NCBI GenBank assembly: GCA_933228675.1
Contig: OW121743.1
Location: forward strand, 20,351,651 to 20,415,650
DNA from: Stomorhina lunata
Taxonomy: Eukaryota > Arthropoda > Insecta > Diptera > Rhiniidae
Reading direction: 5' to 3'
Length of the DNA stretch: 64,000 nt
A program made the translations under genes and the position numbers. Below, piece by piece: positions 31,477 to 41,985 of this stretch (within the stretch, counting starts at the first letter, position 1; every line of letters begins with the position of its first letter). The notes under the pieces were generated by a model, which searched no databases, was not told where the DNA came from, and saw only the letters and a program-made list of their open reading frames with translations.

Positions 31477-31596
31477 AGCAAATTTTTACTTAATAATTAA
31501 ATCTAAAAATGTTGCCTTAACATAAAATCAAAAAAACAACAACATCTTACTCAAAACATCAAAACAGCCAAAAACGTAAAATTTCGTCATAGATTT

Positions 31597-33962
31597 TTAT
31601 ACCCACCATCAAAAGGAATGGGGGGTATAAGTATTGAGATTGTCATTCCGTTTTTAATTTCCTTAATATTGGCTCAAAAATCAAAAACGATATATATTCT
31701 GAATCCTTATGAAATTCTAAGAAGATTGAGCGATGCCCGTCTGTCTGTCTGTCTGTTGAAATCACGATAACGCCTAAACGAAAGAAGCTAGCTCACTGAA
31801 ACTTAATAAAAATATTCTTCATCTCTGAGAAAATTTTGGTATTCAAATTGGGCAAAATCGGTTCACATTTGACCATAGCTCCCGTATAACCTCGTCTAGG
31901 CTAATCGCTTATTTGTTAATAAATGACAAATTATAGCAGCTATGCTGATTTTGGTATATAGAAGTTTTACATTAGCCCTAGGCAGCGTATAAAATTTCAT
32001 CAAAATCGGCTGCGGGCGGCAATCAGCTGTTTTTTTATTTGTCAAATTTGAAGCGGCAATGGAAAAAAGTAGAACTTTATTCTACTTTTCCGCGCGGCAG
32101 ATTTTTTCCGCGCTAACAGAATTAATTATATCCTACTCAAATATATTTTTATATGAATATTTTTGTAAACAAACGTACATTTTATGTACTGGCAATACTG
32201 CGACCGCCCGCAGCCGCATGCCGCTTGTATTGGCTTTGTATCTTAAAAGTATAACAAATATAACCACCAAATTTGGTACAAGAAAGTCTTATATCAATGC
32301 CAGCCAGTTTGCAAAATTTTGTCGTAATCGGTCACCATTTGACCATAGCTCCCATATAAAAAACTTATGGAAACAAAAAAATACATAAAGAAAAGGTTGT
32401 TTATGTCCGTCTGTCCGTCAGATAAAATCTTCATAGCCCCTTAACTACAAGAGCTACTAAGACTAAATTAGGCACAAGAAAGTCTTATGTCAATGCCAGC
32501 CAGTTTGCTAAATTTTGTCGTAATCGGTCACCATTTGACCATAGCTCCCATATAAAACACTTACGAAAACACAAAAATTCAAAAAGAAAAGGGGATTTAT
32601 GTCCGTCTGTCCGTCAGATAAAATCTTCATAGCTCCTTAACTACAAGAGCTAGTAAGACTAAATTACGCACAAGGAAGTCTTATGTCAATGCCAGCCAGT
32701 GTGCAAAATTTCGTCACAATCGGTCACCATTTGACCATAGCTCCCATATAAAAAACTTATGGAAACAAAAAAATACATAAAGAAAAGGTTGTTTATGTCC
32801 GTCTGTCCGTCAGATAAAATCTTCATAGCCCCTTAACTACAAGAGCTACTAAGACTAAATTAGGCACAAGAAAGTCTTATGTCAATGCCAGCCAGTTTGC
32901 TAAATTTTGTCGTAATCGGTCACCATTTGACCATAGCTCCCATATAAAACACTTACGAAAACACAAAAATTCAAAAAGAAAAGGGGATTTATGTCCGTCT
33001 GTTCGTCAGATAAAAGCACGATAGCGCCTTAACGAAAAAAGCTAGAGGGACAAAATTTTTCAAAAGTATTTTGGATGTCTTGAAAAAGATGTGTGTTGAA
33101 AATGGACAAAATCGGTTCAAATTTAGTTAGAGCTCCCATATAACCCCGCCCCGGGAAACACATTAATGCTGATAAATTGAATACAATTGTAATAGCTATG
33201 ACGATTAAATTTTAAATAGGGAAGTTTTATACAATTTTTGATCAGTTTATCAAATTTTATAGGAATCAGTCCATATTTGACTTTAGCTTTCATATAAAAA
33301 ACACTCACGGAAACCAAAAATTTTAGCAAAGGCCAGTTAAAAGCTATTAAATTAGAAACTATGATAGTTATGGCCACTAAATAAGCTCTATATATATATC
33401 AGCCAGTGTGTAAAATTTTGTTACAATCGGTCAATATTTGGCTATAATTTTTATATATATAACATTCCCTTTTTAAATCTACAATCAAAAAGATTTGGAG
33501 GTACATTCATTATATTAAGATTACACCTCTGAAATTAGATAGGCATCAATCAATGTTCAGCCCAGACTTTATATATGATGAATGCATTAGGAACTCCTAA
33601 CGAAATATATGGACCTGCCGTATTACTATTAACGTGTTTAGCCTAACTACATATTAACGAAAAGTATTTAACAACTTATTAATGTAAAACTATATCCGGT
33701 TATGAGACCGAAATTTGATCAAAGTAAATACTGGGGAAACCACTAAAATATTTTTAAATATTGAACTATAAAGCTACGTCAACCGAATTTAGTCCAAAGG
33801 TTTTACCAACAATACCAATTAGCTTAGCGATTTTTTCAGTTTTGGTCCAGATTTTGAATTAGCTGCACCCTTGTAGATATATGAGATATGTTTCGAAATT
33901 TAACACAACTTGATGGTGGGTATATAAGATTCGGCACAGCCGAATATAACACTCTTACTTGT
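31597..33962 (+). mobile_element. Helentron-like element, family A, copy 4 (longest)
   Basis: Both ends are present (5' at 31597; 3' hairpin ATTCGGC-ACA-GCCGAAT near 33930, ending CTTACTTGTT). It is longer than its relatives for two reasons: a nested MITE at about 32009-32214, and an internal duplication in which 32461-32620 or so repeats at 32853 onward (offset 392 bp) nearly exactly. Confidence 0.85.
32009..32214. mobile_element. Small MITE with GCTGCGGGCGG ends, nested in family A copy 4
   Basis: Left end GGCTGCGGGCGGCAATCAGC, right end inverse (GACCGCCCGCAGCC), about 206 bp. Inside is a perfect hairpin, AAGTAGAA-CTTTA-TTCTACTT, flanked by GGAAAA/TTTTCC. Its GC-rich ends stand out sharply from the AT-rich host. 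The boundaries may be a few bases off, and no target duplication was confirmed. Confidence 0.65.
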
Positions 33963-34609
33963 TATTATTGATAATGATATATGAAAACATGATAATCCAG
34001 TCATATTTTCATATATCATAATTGAAAAAAACGGTCGCTACAAAAAAATTCTTAAAATAATACATTTTTTGCTCATATCTATTTTATAAATATTTGTTCC
34101 TTTACTTTAACTAAACAACCCAAACTTACACAAAAGTGTTACCGTACACAATTTTCAATACCAACTATTGTTTTAGAGTAATTTTTGACAACTTCGGGTA
34201 ATTCGAGTAATTTCTGACAACTTTGGCTAGTTTCGTCAGAGTACGGGAACAAACCTTTTATTTAAAAGCTTTTTTTTGTCTGAAAAACAAACAAGCAATT
34301 TAAAAGAATTTGAAATTATAACCTTTGACAATACGGCTAAATAGGTTGAATATCCTCATTACTTGTATCTATTAATCTATAATAGAAAAATTTATAATTT
34401 TGAATGTATAATTTTCTTCTTATTTTCTTTTAATAATCGTATAAAAATAATAAATTCAATAAAATTGTGGGTCAAAACTTGTGTACTGTTTTTTTTTCGA
34501 ATGTGCTAGTTTTTACATAATAGTAGACTTTATTCAACATCCCTGCTAAGATTTATATGTTGCTGATGAACAAGGCAATGTTTAGGAAGAGTTCCGAACA
34601 AAAAAAAAC
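33963..34609. other. AT-rich spacer with a palindrome
   Basis: Between two Helentron-like copies. At 33972-34019 is a near-perfect stem (TGATATATGAAAACATGA against TCATATTTTCATATATCA, 8-base loop). The remainder has no gene or repeat that I recognise. Confidence 0.5.
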
Positions 34610-36720
34610 ATCCGCCTAACATACCAGAGGTCCCAAGTTCGATCTTCGTCCAGACCCACTTGAAAAAAATAAATTAAACAAGTAAGAGTGTTATATTCGG
34701 CTGTGCCGAATCTTATATACCCACCATCAAGTTGTGTTAAATTTAGAAACATATCTCATATATCTACAAGGGTGCAGCTAATTCAAAATCTGCACCAAAA
34801 CTGGAAAAACCGCTAAGCTATTTGGCATTGTTGGTAAAACCTTTGGACTAAATTAGGTTTCCGTAGCTTTATAGTTCAACATTCAAAAATATTTTAGTGG
34901 TTTCCCCAGTATTTACTTTGATCAAAATTCGGTCTCATAACCAGGTATAGTTTTACATTAATAAGTTGTTAAATACTTTTCGTTGTGATTAATATGTAGT
35001 TAGGCTAAACACGTTAATAGTAATACGACAGGTCCATATATTTCGTTATGAGTTCCTAATGCATTCATCATATATAAAATCTGGGCTGAACATTGATTGA
35101 TGCCTATATAATTTCATAGGTGCAATCTTAATATAATGAATGTACCTCCAAATCTTTTTGATTGTAGATATAAAAAGGGGATGTTATATATATAAGAATT
35201 ATAGCCAAATATTGACCGATTATAACAAAATTTTACACACTGGCTGGTATATATAGAGAGCTTATTCTTGCAAAATTTAGTGACCATAACTATCATAGTT
35301 TCTAATTTAATAGCTTTTAACTGGCCTTTGCTAAAATTTTTGGTTTCCGTGAGTGTTTTTCACATGAAAGCTAAAGTCAAATATGGACTGATTCCTATAA
35401 AATTTGATAAACTGATCAAAAATTGCATAAAACTTCCCTATTTTAAATTTAATCGTCATAGCTATTACAATTGTATTCAATTTATCAGCATTAATGTGTT
35501 TCCCGGGGCGGGGTTATATGGGAGCTCTAACTAAATTTGAACCGATTTTGTCCATTTTCAACACACATCTTTTCCAAGATATCCAAAATACTTTTGTAAA
35601 ATTTTGTCCCTCTAGCTCTTTTCGTTAAGGCGCTTTTATCTGACGGACAGACGGACATAAACAACCTTTTCTTTATGTATTTTTGTGTTTCCATAAGTTT
35701 TTTATATGGGAGCTATGGTCAAATGAAGACCGATTGTAACGAAATTTTGCACACTGGCTGGCATTGACATAAGACTTCCTTGTGCTTAATTTAGTCTTAC
35801 TAGCTCGTGTAGTTAAGGAGCTATCACGATTTTATCTGACGGACAGACGGACATAAATCCCCTTTTCTTTTTGAATTTTTGTGTTTTCGTAAGTTTTTTA
35901 TATGGGAGCTAGGTCAAATAGTGACCGATTGTGACAAAATTCTGCACACTGGCTGGCATTGATATAAGACTTTCTGGTGCCAAATTTAGTGGTTATATCT
36001 GTTATACTTTTAGATTTATTGGCATTTAAGTGTATTTTGGCTGAAATTTAGCCTGTTTTCGTAAGTTTTTTGTATGGGAGCTATGGCTAAATGTGAACCG
36101 ATTTCGATGAAATTTTATATGCTGCCTAGTGCTTATCTAAAACTTCTAGATACCAAATTCATAACTGTCATAATTTGTCATTTATTAGCAAATAAGCGAT
36201 TAGCCTAGACGAGGTTATACGGGAGCTATGGCCAAATGCTAACCGATTTTGCCCAATTTCAATACCAAAATTTTCTCATAGATAAAGAATGTTTTTGCTA
36301 AGTTTCAGTTAGGTAGCTCTTTTCGTTTAGACGTTATCGTGATTTCAACAGACAGACAGACAGACAGACAGACGGACATAGCTCGTCTTAGAATTTCATA
36401 AGGGTTCAGAATATATATCGTTTTTGATTTTTGAACCAATATTAAGGAAATTACAAACGGAATGACAATCTCAATATACCCCCCATTCTTTTTGATGGTG
36501 GGTATAAAAAAGCGACGGTTCACCTCATAACTCAGCTAGCCACTGGTTATTGAGTATAAAGCTATGTAAAACTTCTCTAACTAATGTATTTGGCGTTCGG
36601 GACCGGAGTTAAAATGTAGGTCCCTTTCAATGAGTCTAAAAATATAATAGGATGCAGCTCATTGTCTGGGAGAAGTACCACCTGTTGCAATTGCAATGTT
36701 GTCGGGGAATTTTATATATA
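34610..36720 (+). mobile_element. Composite: SINE-like repeat X with internal family A element, copy 2
   Basis: The tRNA-like part (ATACCAGAGGTCCCAAGTTC, B box GTTCGATC) at 34610-34661 is truncated before its A box. An A-rich spacer is followed by the family A element in reverse, then the repeat X tail (CGGTTCACCTCATAACTCAG through CAATGAGTCTAAAAATAT and CAGCTCATTGTCTGGGAG). Relative to repeat X, the insertion point and orientation match the 29.5-kb copy. A (TA)n palindrome lies just beyond at 36711-36742. Confidence 0.75.
34677..36508 (-). mobile_element. Helentron-like element, family A, copy 5 (full ends)
   Basis: In reverse: starts AACAAGTAAGAGTG and the hairpin ATTCGGC-TGT-GCCGAAT, and ends TTGATGGTGGGTATA at about 36506. 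About 1.83 kb, with the GACA microsatellite near 36350. Very similar to copy 8 at 56.4-58.2 kb through the whole 3' half. Confidence 0.85.
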
Positions 36721-36879
36721 TACATATATATGTATATATATAATGGGTTAAAGCTACTGCTGGACTATGAAACAACCACTTTGGATTCAGAAAACAAACA
36801 ATAAATATTGTTTCATGAAGTATCGAAACTAAACCATTCCCTAAAAATCTTGAAGTTATAATTGATAGTCGTCTGTTTT

Positions 36880-37190
36880 TTTTTTTTTTTTGAACACCTA
36901 CGATATATCAGTGAAAAATTAGCAAAAACAATGATGGCATTATCTCGTATAATGTCAAATACCAGATGTCCTAAATACCTCCTCCTCAACTGTCTGGTCA
37001 GAAGCCCTAAAATTTCGATCATATATAACCTAGATAATACCCTTTTTTAGACTTGCAGCCTTAAGAGTCTGCACAGCTTACCATACCGTGTCGGATGAAG
37101 CCGCATTTTGTTATCTTCTGTATGATACCCATAGATTTTCAAGCTAAAGAATCAAAAAATACTTCAATACAAAAAAATACAGCAGAAAGA
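36880..37190 (+). pseudogene. Non-LTR retrotransposon remnant (R1/LOA/I-type RT C-terminus)
   Basis: Plus-strand reading gives EHLRYISEKLAKTMMALSRIM, then ALRVCTAYHTVSDEAAF and a SKNTSIQKNTAERRR-like block. These match the post-RT order 'SRIMPN...ALRVxSAYRTVSxxA...EER' of I-superclade retrotransposons. Stops and frameshifts are present. Only about 100 residues survive. Confidence 0.6.
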
Positions 37191-37496
37191 AGACGTATGA
37201 AATTCTCCGTATGACAGACCTGTTGGTCGACGTCCGTTTAAGGTAGAAAGACAAATGTTTTAATACCAAATGATGAGATATGGTTCTAAAAAGATCCATA
37301 GTATTCCCACCCTGCGATGTATAACCTAGCGGTAGTTCCGCAGGGGTTATGAGATTATGCCTGGAGGCTATTTCGCAAACCCGTCGACACACATCAATGT
37401 AGATAACGAGGTTATTGGTAGTTTGCTATATACAAAAGGTGGCGCCGACGGGACTATTTGAAAATCTCGGCAAATATCAACAACAACTAAGTTACG
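37191..37496. other. Undefined stretch between retroelement remnants
   Basis: A minus-strand open frame of 82 codons (MCRRVCEIASRHNLITPAEL...) at 37392-37144 overlaps it, but I cannot place it in a family. It may be another retroelement scrap. Confidence 0.3.
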
Positions 37497-37691
37497 AATA
37501 TATAACTCGAATGTCGAATGTATTACGGTTATGAAACTTGGAAACGCACAAATGCCATCGATAAGCGCCTACAAACCTTTACCAACAAATGCTTGAGGCA
37601 ACTCCTAATAATTAATATATAGTGGTCGAATCGAATAAGAAATGAAGACCTACTAAACGCTACAAACCAAATCTCTGCTTCCATAGATGTA

Positions 37692-38923
37692 TCGGGTGGT
37701 TAAATTTCAAGGGCCGATGTTGATTTTGAATAAAACACAAACTATTTAGGAAATTATTGTAATTTTATTTTATTACGATATATTGATATTACTCAATTAT
37801 GCATGGAATAAAATATCGGCCAAAAGGGCGCCGCGATCACGGCGGCACACCTCCATCCGATGGTCCAAATTTTCGAAGACCCTGAGGCATAATGGAGGTT
37901 CTATGCCGTTAATGTACCGAATTATCTCATCCTTTAGCTCTTGAATTGTTGCTGGCTTATCGACGTACAACTTTTCTTTCAAATAACCCCAAAGAAAAAA
38001 GTCCAACGGTGTCAAATCACATGACCTTGGCGGTCAATTGACATCGCCATTACGTGAGATAAAAGAGTAATTGTTTCTTTAGCTGTGTGGCAAGTGGCAC
38101 CGTCCTGCTGAAACGACATATTGTCCACATCCATATCTTCCAATTCGGGCCATAGAAAGTTCGTTATCATCTCACGACAGCGAACACCATTCACAGTAAC
38201 TGCCTGACCGGCCTCATTTTGGAAAAAATACGGCTCGATGATGCCGCCAGCCCATAAACCGCAACAAACAGTCACTCTTTGTGGGTGCATTGGTTTTTCG
38301 ACAATCACTCTTGGATTCTCATTCGCCCAAATGCGGCAATTCTGTTTATTGACGAATCCACTGAGGTGAAAATGTGCCTCATAACTGAAGATGATTTTCT
38401 TCGAAAATTGATCATCCACTGTTGCCATTTCTTGCCACCATTCTGCCCATTCACGACGTTTGGAATGGTCAAGAGGCTTTAGTTCTTGAGCCAATTGCAC
38501 CTTGTAAGAGTGTAAATGCAAGTCTTTATGCATAATGTTCATCAACGACGAGCGTGAGAGGTGCAATTGTTGGGCACGACGACGAGTTGAGGTGGACGGC
38601 TCTTCAGCCACACTATCGCGAACAGCAGCAATATTTTCTGCAGTACGAGCTGTGCGAGCATGCACTGGTGTTCTCACTGGTACGCACATTTGGACGATCA
38701 AATTGACCAAAAAAATCACGAAGTACACGATATGCATTTTGATTTGAACGCCCATTTTCATAATAAGTCTGGATAACTTTAACACGTTGTTGGATTGTGT
38801 ATCTCTCCATGGTTCAAATTGAGTAAGTCTGAAATAGAGAAATGTCAAATAAAATTCGGAAAAAAACTTGGCGTTTAGGTGTGGTTCACATTCAACATCG
38901 AGCCTTACAATTTAACCACCCTT
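37692..38923 (-). mobile_element. Tc1/mariner-superfamily element (GGGTGGTTAAATT ends)
   Basis: 1232 bp with about 28-bp TIRs: left TCGGGTGGTTAAATTTCAAG, right the inverse of AAGGGTGGTTAAATTGTAAG, each followed by a GGCCGATGTTGA-like block. TA dinucleotides flank at 37690-37691 and 38924-38925. One minus-strand transposase fills the interior. Confidence 0.9.
37797..38810 (-). pseudogene. Tc1-like transposase, inactive
   Basis: Starts MERYTIQQRVKVIQTYYENG at 38810 (minus strand) with a helix-turn-helix-type N-terminus. A deletion and frameshift follow around 38650, then a long intact block (ARTARTAENIAAVRDSVAEE to QQDGATCHTAKETI). The first catalytic Asp of the usual SDEAHFHLSG is Tyr (FSYEAHFHLSG). 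The second Asp is present in QQDGATCH. The WPPRSCDLTPLDFFLWG block has its Trp changed to a stop (TGG to TGA) next to a frame break, but LTPLDFFLWG with the third Asp survives. The end ADILFHA is intact. This could not be active. Confidence 0.9.
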
Positions 38924-39150
38924 TATGTCAACGGAAGTGGCGGTGGATAGGCCACACACTTCGAAAGCCAAATATCGATACCTGGCAACACGTGGAGAAG
39001 GTCATTTGATGAGGAGTTACAAGCAGCAAACTATTGGAATGATGTATGCAAACATGGAATGATGTACGCCTAACATCTCGCAATAGAGTTCGATAAAAAA
39101 AGGATGATTGAGGCCCTATGCTCCACTGGGAGTCAAGGATAACAGAAGAA

Positions 39151-39863
39151 TAAGAAGTTCCGCAGGGATAACTGGTTCAGCGTTCTGAGGTGTTTTAGCG
39201 TGTTAGCGTCTCGTTCTACTGGTGGCTAGTGCCAGTGTCTTTCGATGATTTCACATCGTTAATAAAAAAAAAATCCTTTACCTTAGTCTACTCCTGTGGA
39301 ACGATTGTTTTCTTTCGCTGGGATTGTGTATCGTTTCTGACGACAAAAACTCAGAGATACAAATTTTAAAATGCTTTAATTTTTCATTGTTCTTTTTTCA
39401 CTTTAATTTCACATTTGAAGTGCATTTTATATTATTATTACATTGTCTTTGGTTTAAGGCTACATAAGTTGATACGAACAAAAGTGATTGTTCACAAGAA
39501 ATTTTTTTAAATTTTTTATATACAAAATCGTTTAAAAACTATAACAACGAACTTTTTTGTAACGTTTTATAAAAAAAATTGTATAAACTTTTATATGATA
39601 AGCTACTCAAGTATTGCATACTTTTAAGAGTAATAATCAAAAGTATTTAATTAGCAACTCATGTATTGCATACTTTTAAGGATTCTTAATTAAAATTATA
39701 TTGGAGGTCTTCTGTTAGGCTTTATTCATAGTCGCTGTTGAGTGTATAATTATTATCTCTAATATATTCGTGAAATACTTAAAATTTTAATTAACTATTG
39801 AAGTATTGATGAAGTCCCACTCTATGAAATCCTACACCATTAAGGTAAAATTTTATATTTAAG
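39151..39863. other. Intergenic AT-rich stretch
   Basis: The first 120 bases may be RTE 3' UTR. Near 39600-39690 a 60-bp sequence ending ATGTATTGCATACTTTTAAG occurs twice in tandem. No gene. Confidence 0.4.
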
Positions 39864-40164
39864 CAGGGGACAAACCACTGCATTCGATATCGATCGAAAT
39901 GTAAGATATCTTAGAAATATTTGTGTAGCATACTTTTAGGATAATCTCTGTAATATATAACATATATGTGGCTTGGTGCTAAAAGGGCTAATGTCGAAAA
40001 AACTAGTTTTGAGAAAATTATAAATTAAATTTGTACAAGATTTTTTTTCCTTACAGCTCAGCTAATTTCCAAGTTTCGCTCATAAAATCTGGGTTAGACA
40101 TGCATTATGATCCTATAGAGGGCATGGTAAAATCAATTTTTTGAAATAGATCCAAATTAAGAAA

Positions 40165-40289
40165 AACAAGTAAGACTGTTATATTCGGCTGTGCCGAATC
40201 TTATATACCCACCAACAAGTTGTGTTAAATTTAGAAACATATCTCATATATATACCAGGGTGCCTCCGAATCTTTTTGATTGTAGATAT
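40165..40289 (-). mobile_element. Helentron-like family A, duplicated 3' end (copy 6, truncated)
   Basis: Only the 3' 125 bases are present: AACAAGTAAGACTG, the hairpin ATTCGGC-TGT-GCCGAAT, then an internally deleted body ending TTTGATTGTAGATATA. It abuts copy 7 directly. The same junction, inverted, occurs at 62183. Confidence 0.8.
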
Positions 40290-41082
40290 AACAAGTAAGA
40301 GTGTTATATTCGGCTGTGCCGAATCTTATATACCCACCATCAAGTTGTGTTAAATTCAGAAACAGGGTGCAGCTAATTCAAAATCTGGACCAAAACTGAA
40401 AAAATCGCTAAGCTAATTGGTATTGTTGGTAAAACCTTTGGACTAAATTCAGTTGCCGTAGCTTTATAGTTCAACATTTAAAAATATTTTAGTGGTTTCC
40501 CCAGTATTTACTATGATCAAAATTCGGTCTCATAACCGGGAATAGTTTTACATTAATAAGTTGTTAAATACGTTTCGTTGTGCTTAATATGTAGTTAGGC
40601 TAAACACGTTAATAGTAATACAGCAGGTCCATATATTTCGTTAGGAGTTCCTAATGCATTCATCATATATAAAGTCTGGGCTGAACATTGATTGATGCCT
40701 ATCTAATTTCATAGGTGCAATCTTAATATAATGAATGTACCTTCAAATCTTTTTGATTGTAGATATAAAAAGGGGATGTTATATATATAAGAATTATAGC
40801 CAAATGGTGACCGATTGTAACAAAATTTTACACACTGGCTGGTATATATAGAGCCTTTTCTAGCTAAATTTAGCTACCATAGTTTCTAATTTAATAGCTT
40901 TTAACTGGCTTTTGCTAACATTTTTGGTTTCCGTCCCAGCAAAACTTTGGTAATGGCAAGTACTCTGATAACTGGTTACCTTGTAACGACTACAACATAA
41001 TATCCGAATAAATAATAAGTTATTACAGAAGTACTTATTTGTAATTAAGATGGTAATTTAAACTGAATGCCCCGGTTCAAAT

Positions 41083-41094
41083 TCCACCAAGGGC
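41083..41094 (+). other. Isolated pol III B-box-like sequence
   Basis: GGTTCAAATTCC matches the B-box consensus well and sits in a GCCCC...GGGCA context like a tRNA 3' half, but no A box or cloverleaf could be found upstream. Probably a SINE or tRNA scrap. Confidence 0.35.
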
Positions 41095-41910
41095 AACAAT
41101 TTTTTTTAGTTTTTTTTTTATTAAAAGAGTCTTTTTAAATGATTTTTGAATTTTAAGAACTTAAATATTATCTTCTGTAAAAAAAATTTGTAAAACTAAC
41201 TCACGTTAATGAAAAAATACCATCATGAGTCAATTTTGATTATGTAGGGGATGTTGAATACCAAACACGATTCTAATTGGTCTTAACTTGGTAAGCCCAA
41301 CTTATCTTGGTCATCCTTCATCTCAACTGTGGACACACACCTCATGGTATCACCCGGGGAGCTAGTTTAACACCCATTAATATTGTGAGTTAACATGTTC
41401 CGAGAGTTGTCCCATAAGATCGATAAAAATGGGTTAGGATTACGGGATAGTAACCCTCTCTTGAAAAAAAATACAATGAAGAGGATAAAATTAGAATTGA
41501 AATGTCCCACTACCTAATGTTAGAGGAGGACGTCCGAAACTTCGATAGAAAGACCAAGTAGAGGAACATTTTTCAAAGCTTGGCCTATAAAATTGGAGAA
41601 TATTCGCACAAGATCGAAATCCATGGAATTCTAAAATATGCTCGGACTTTGACCTTAACAGGTTGTAACATTTAAGTAAGTAAGAGTCAATCTTATGTAA
41701 AAACTTATACAAAAAAGAAGATTTAAATTGTTTAAGTTTTAAAATAATTTTAAAAAAGTTTTAAAATAATTACAAAAAATCGTATAAAAATATTTTTCCA
41801 AAAATTACAACAAAGCAAAAAAAAGCAGGCAAAAACAAAGTTATTTTCACATGATTTTGGATCTAAAAATAAAAATTGTTTATATTAATTATAAGCTGCT
41901 AAGTTTTCAA

Positions 41911-41985
41911 CATATGAGGTACCTCAGTGGAAGAGTCTCTGCCTAGCAGTCGGAGGGTCTGGGTTCGAGCCCCCATGGGATCATA
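41911..41985 (+). repeat. tRNA-Ala-like sequence (probable SINE head or tRNA pseudogene)
   Basis: GGTACCTCAGTGGAAGAG matches an A box and D arm, loop CTAGCAG would present an AGC anticodon, and GGGTTCGAGCCCC matches a B box and T arm. The anticodon stem has only four pairs, and the acceptor strands do not pair, so it is not a functional tRNA. An A/T run follows (ATAAAAAAATTTT), as in tRNA-derived SINEs. Confidence 0.6.

Larger units (their letters stand above)
37497..39150 (+). pseudogene. Endonuclease/reverse-transcriptase retroelement (RTE-like) 3' remnant, split by a Tc1-like element
   Basis: Left part (37497-37691): VLLYGYETWKRTNAIDKRLQ, TFTNKCLRQLL, then RIRNEDLLNATNQ. Right part (38926-39150): RKWRWIGHTLRKPNIDTWQH, RRSFDEELQAANYWNDV and EALCSTGSQG. 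These are the standard C-terminal blocks of RTE-like endonuclease/reverse transcriptases, in order, with the 1.2-kb transposon between them. Frameshifts and stops are frequent. Confidence 0.8.

Noticed and set aside
33123..33377. A recurring 60-88-codon frame ending NVFPGAGLYGSSN in several family A copies (also near 12432, 35268, 61346)
   Set aside because: It recurs because the element recurs. The frame breaks in other copies, has no start context or domain, and shows indels that are not multiples of three.
34140..34260. Possible MITE from ACCGTAC...GTACGGG
   Set aside because: The inverted match is only about seven bases and there are no supporting terminal repeats or copies.
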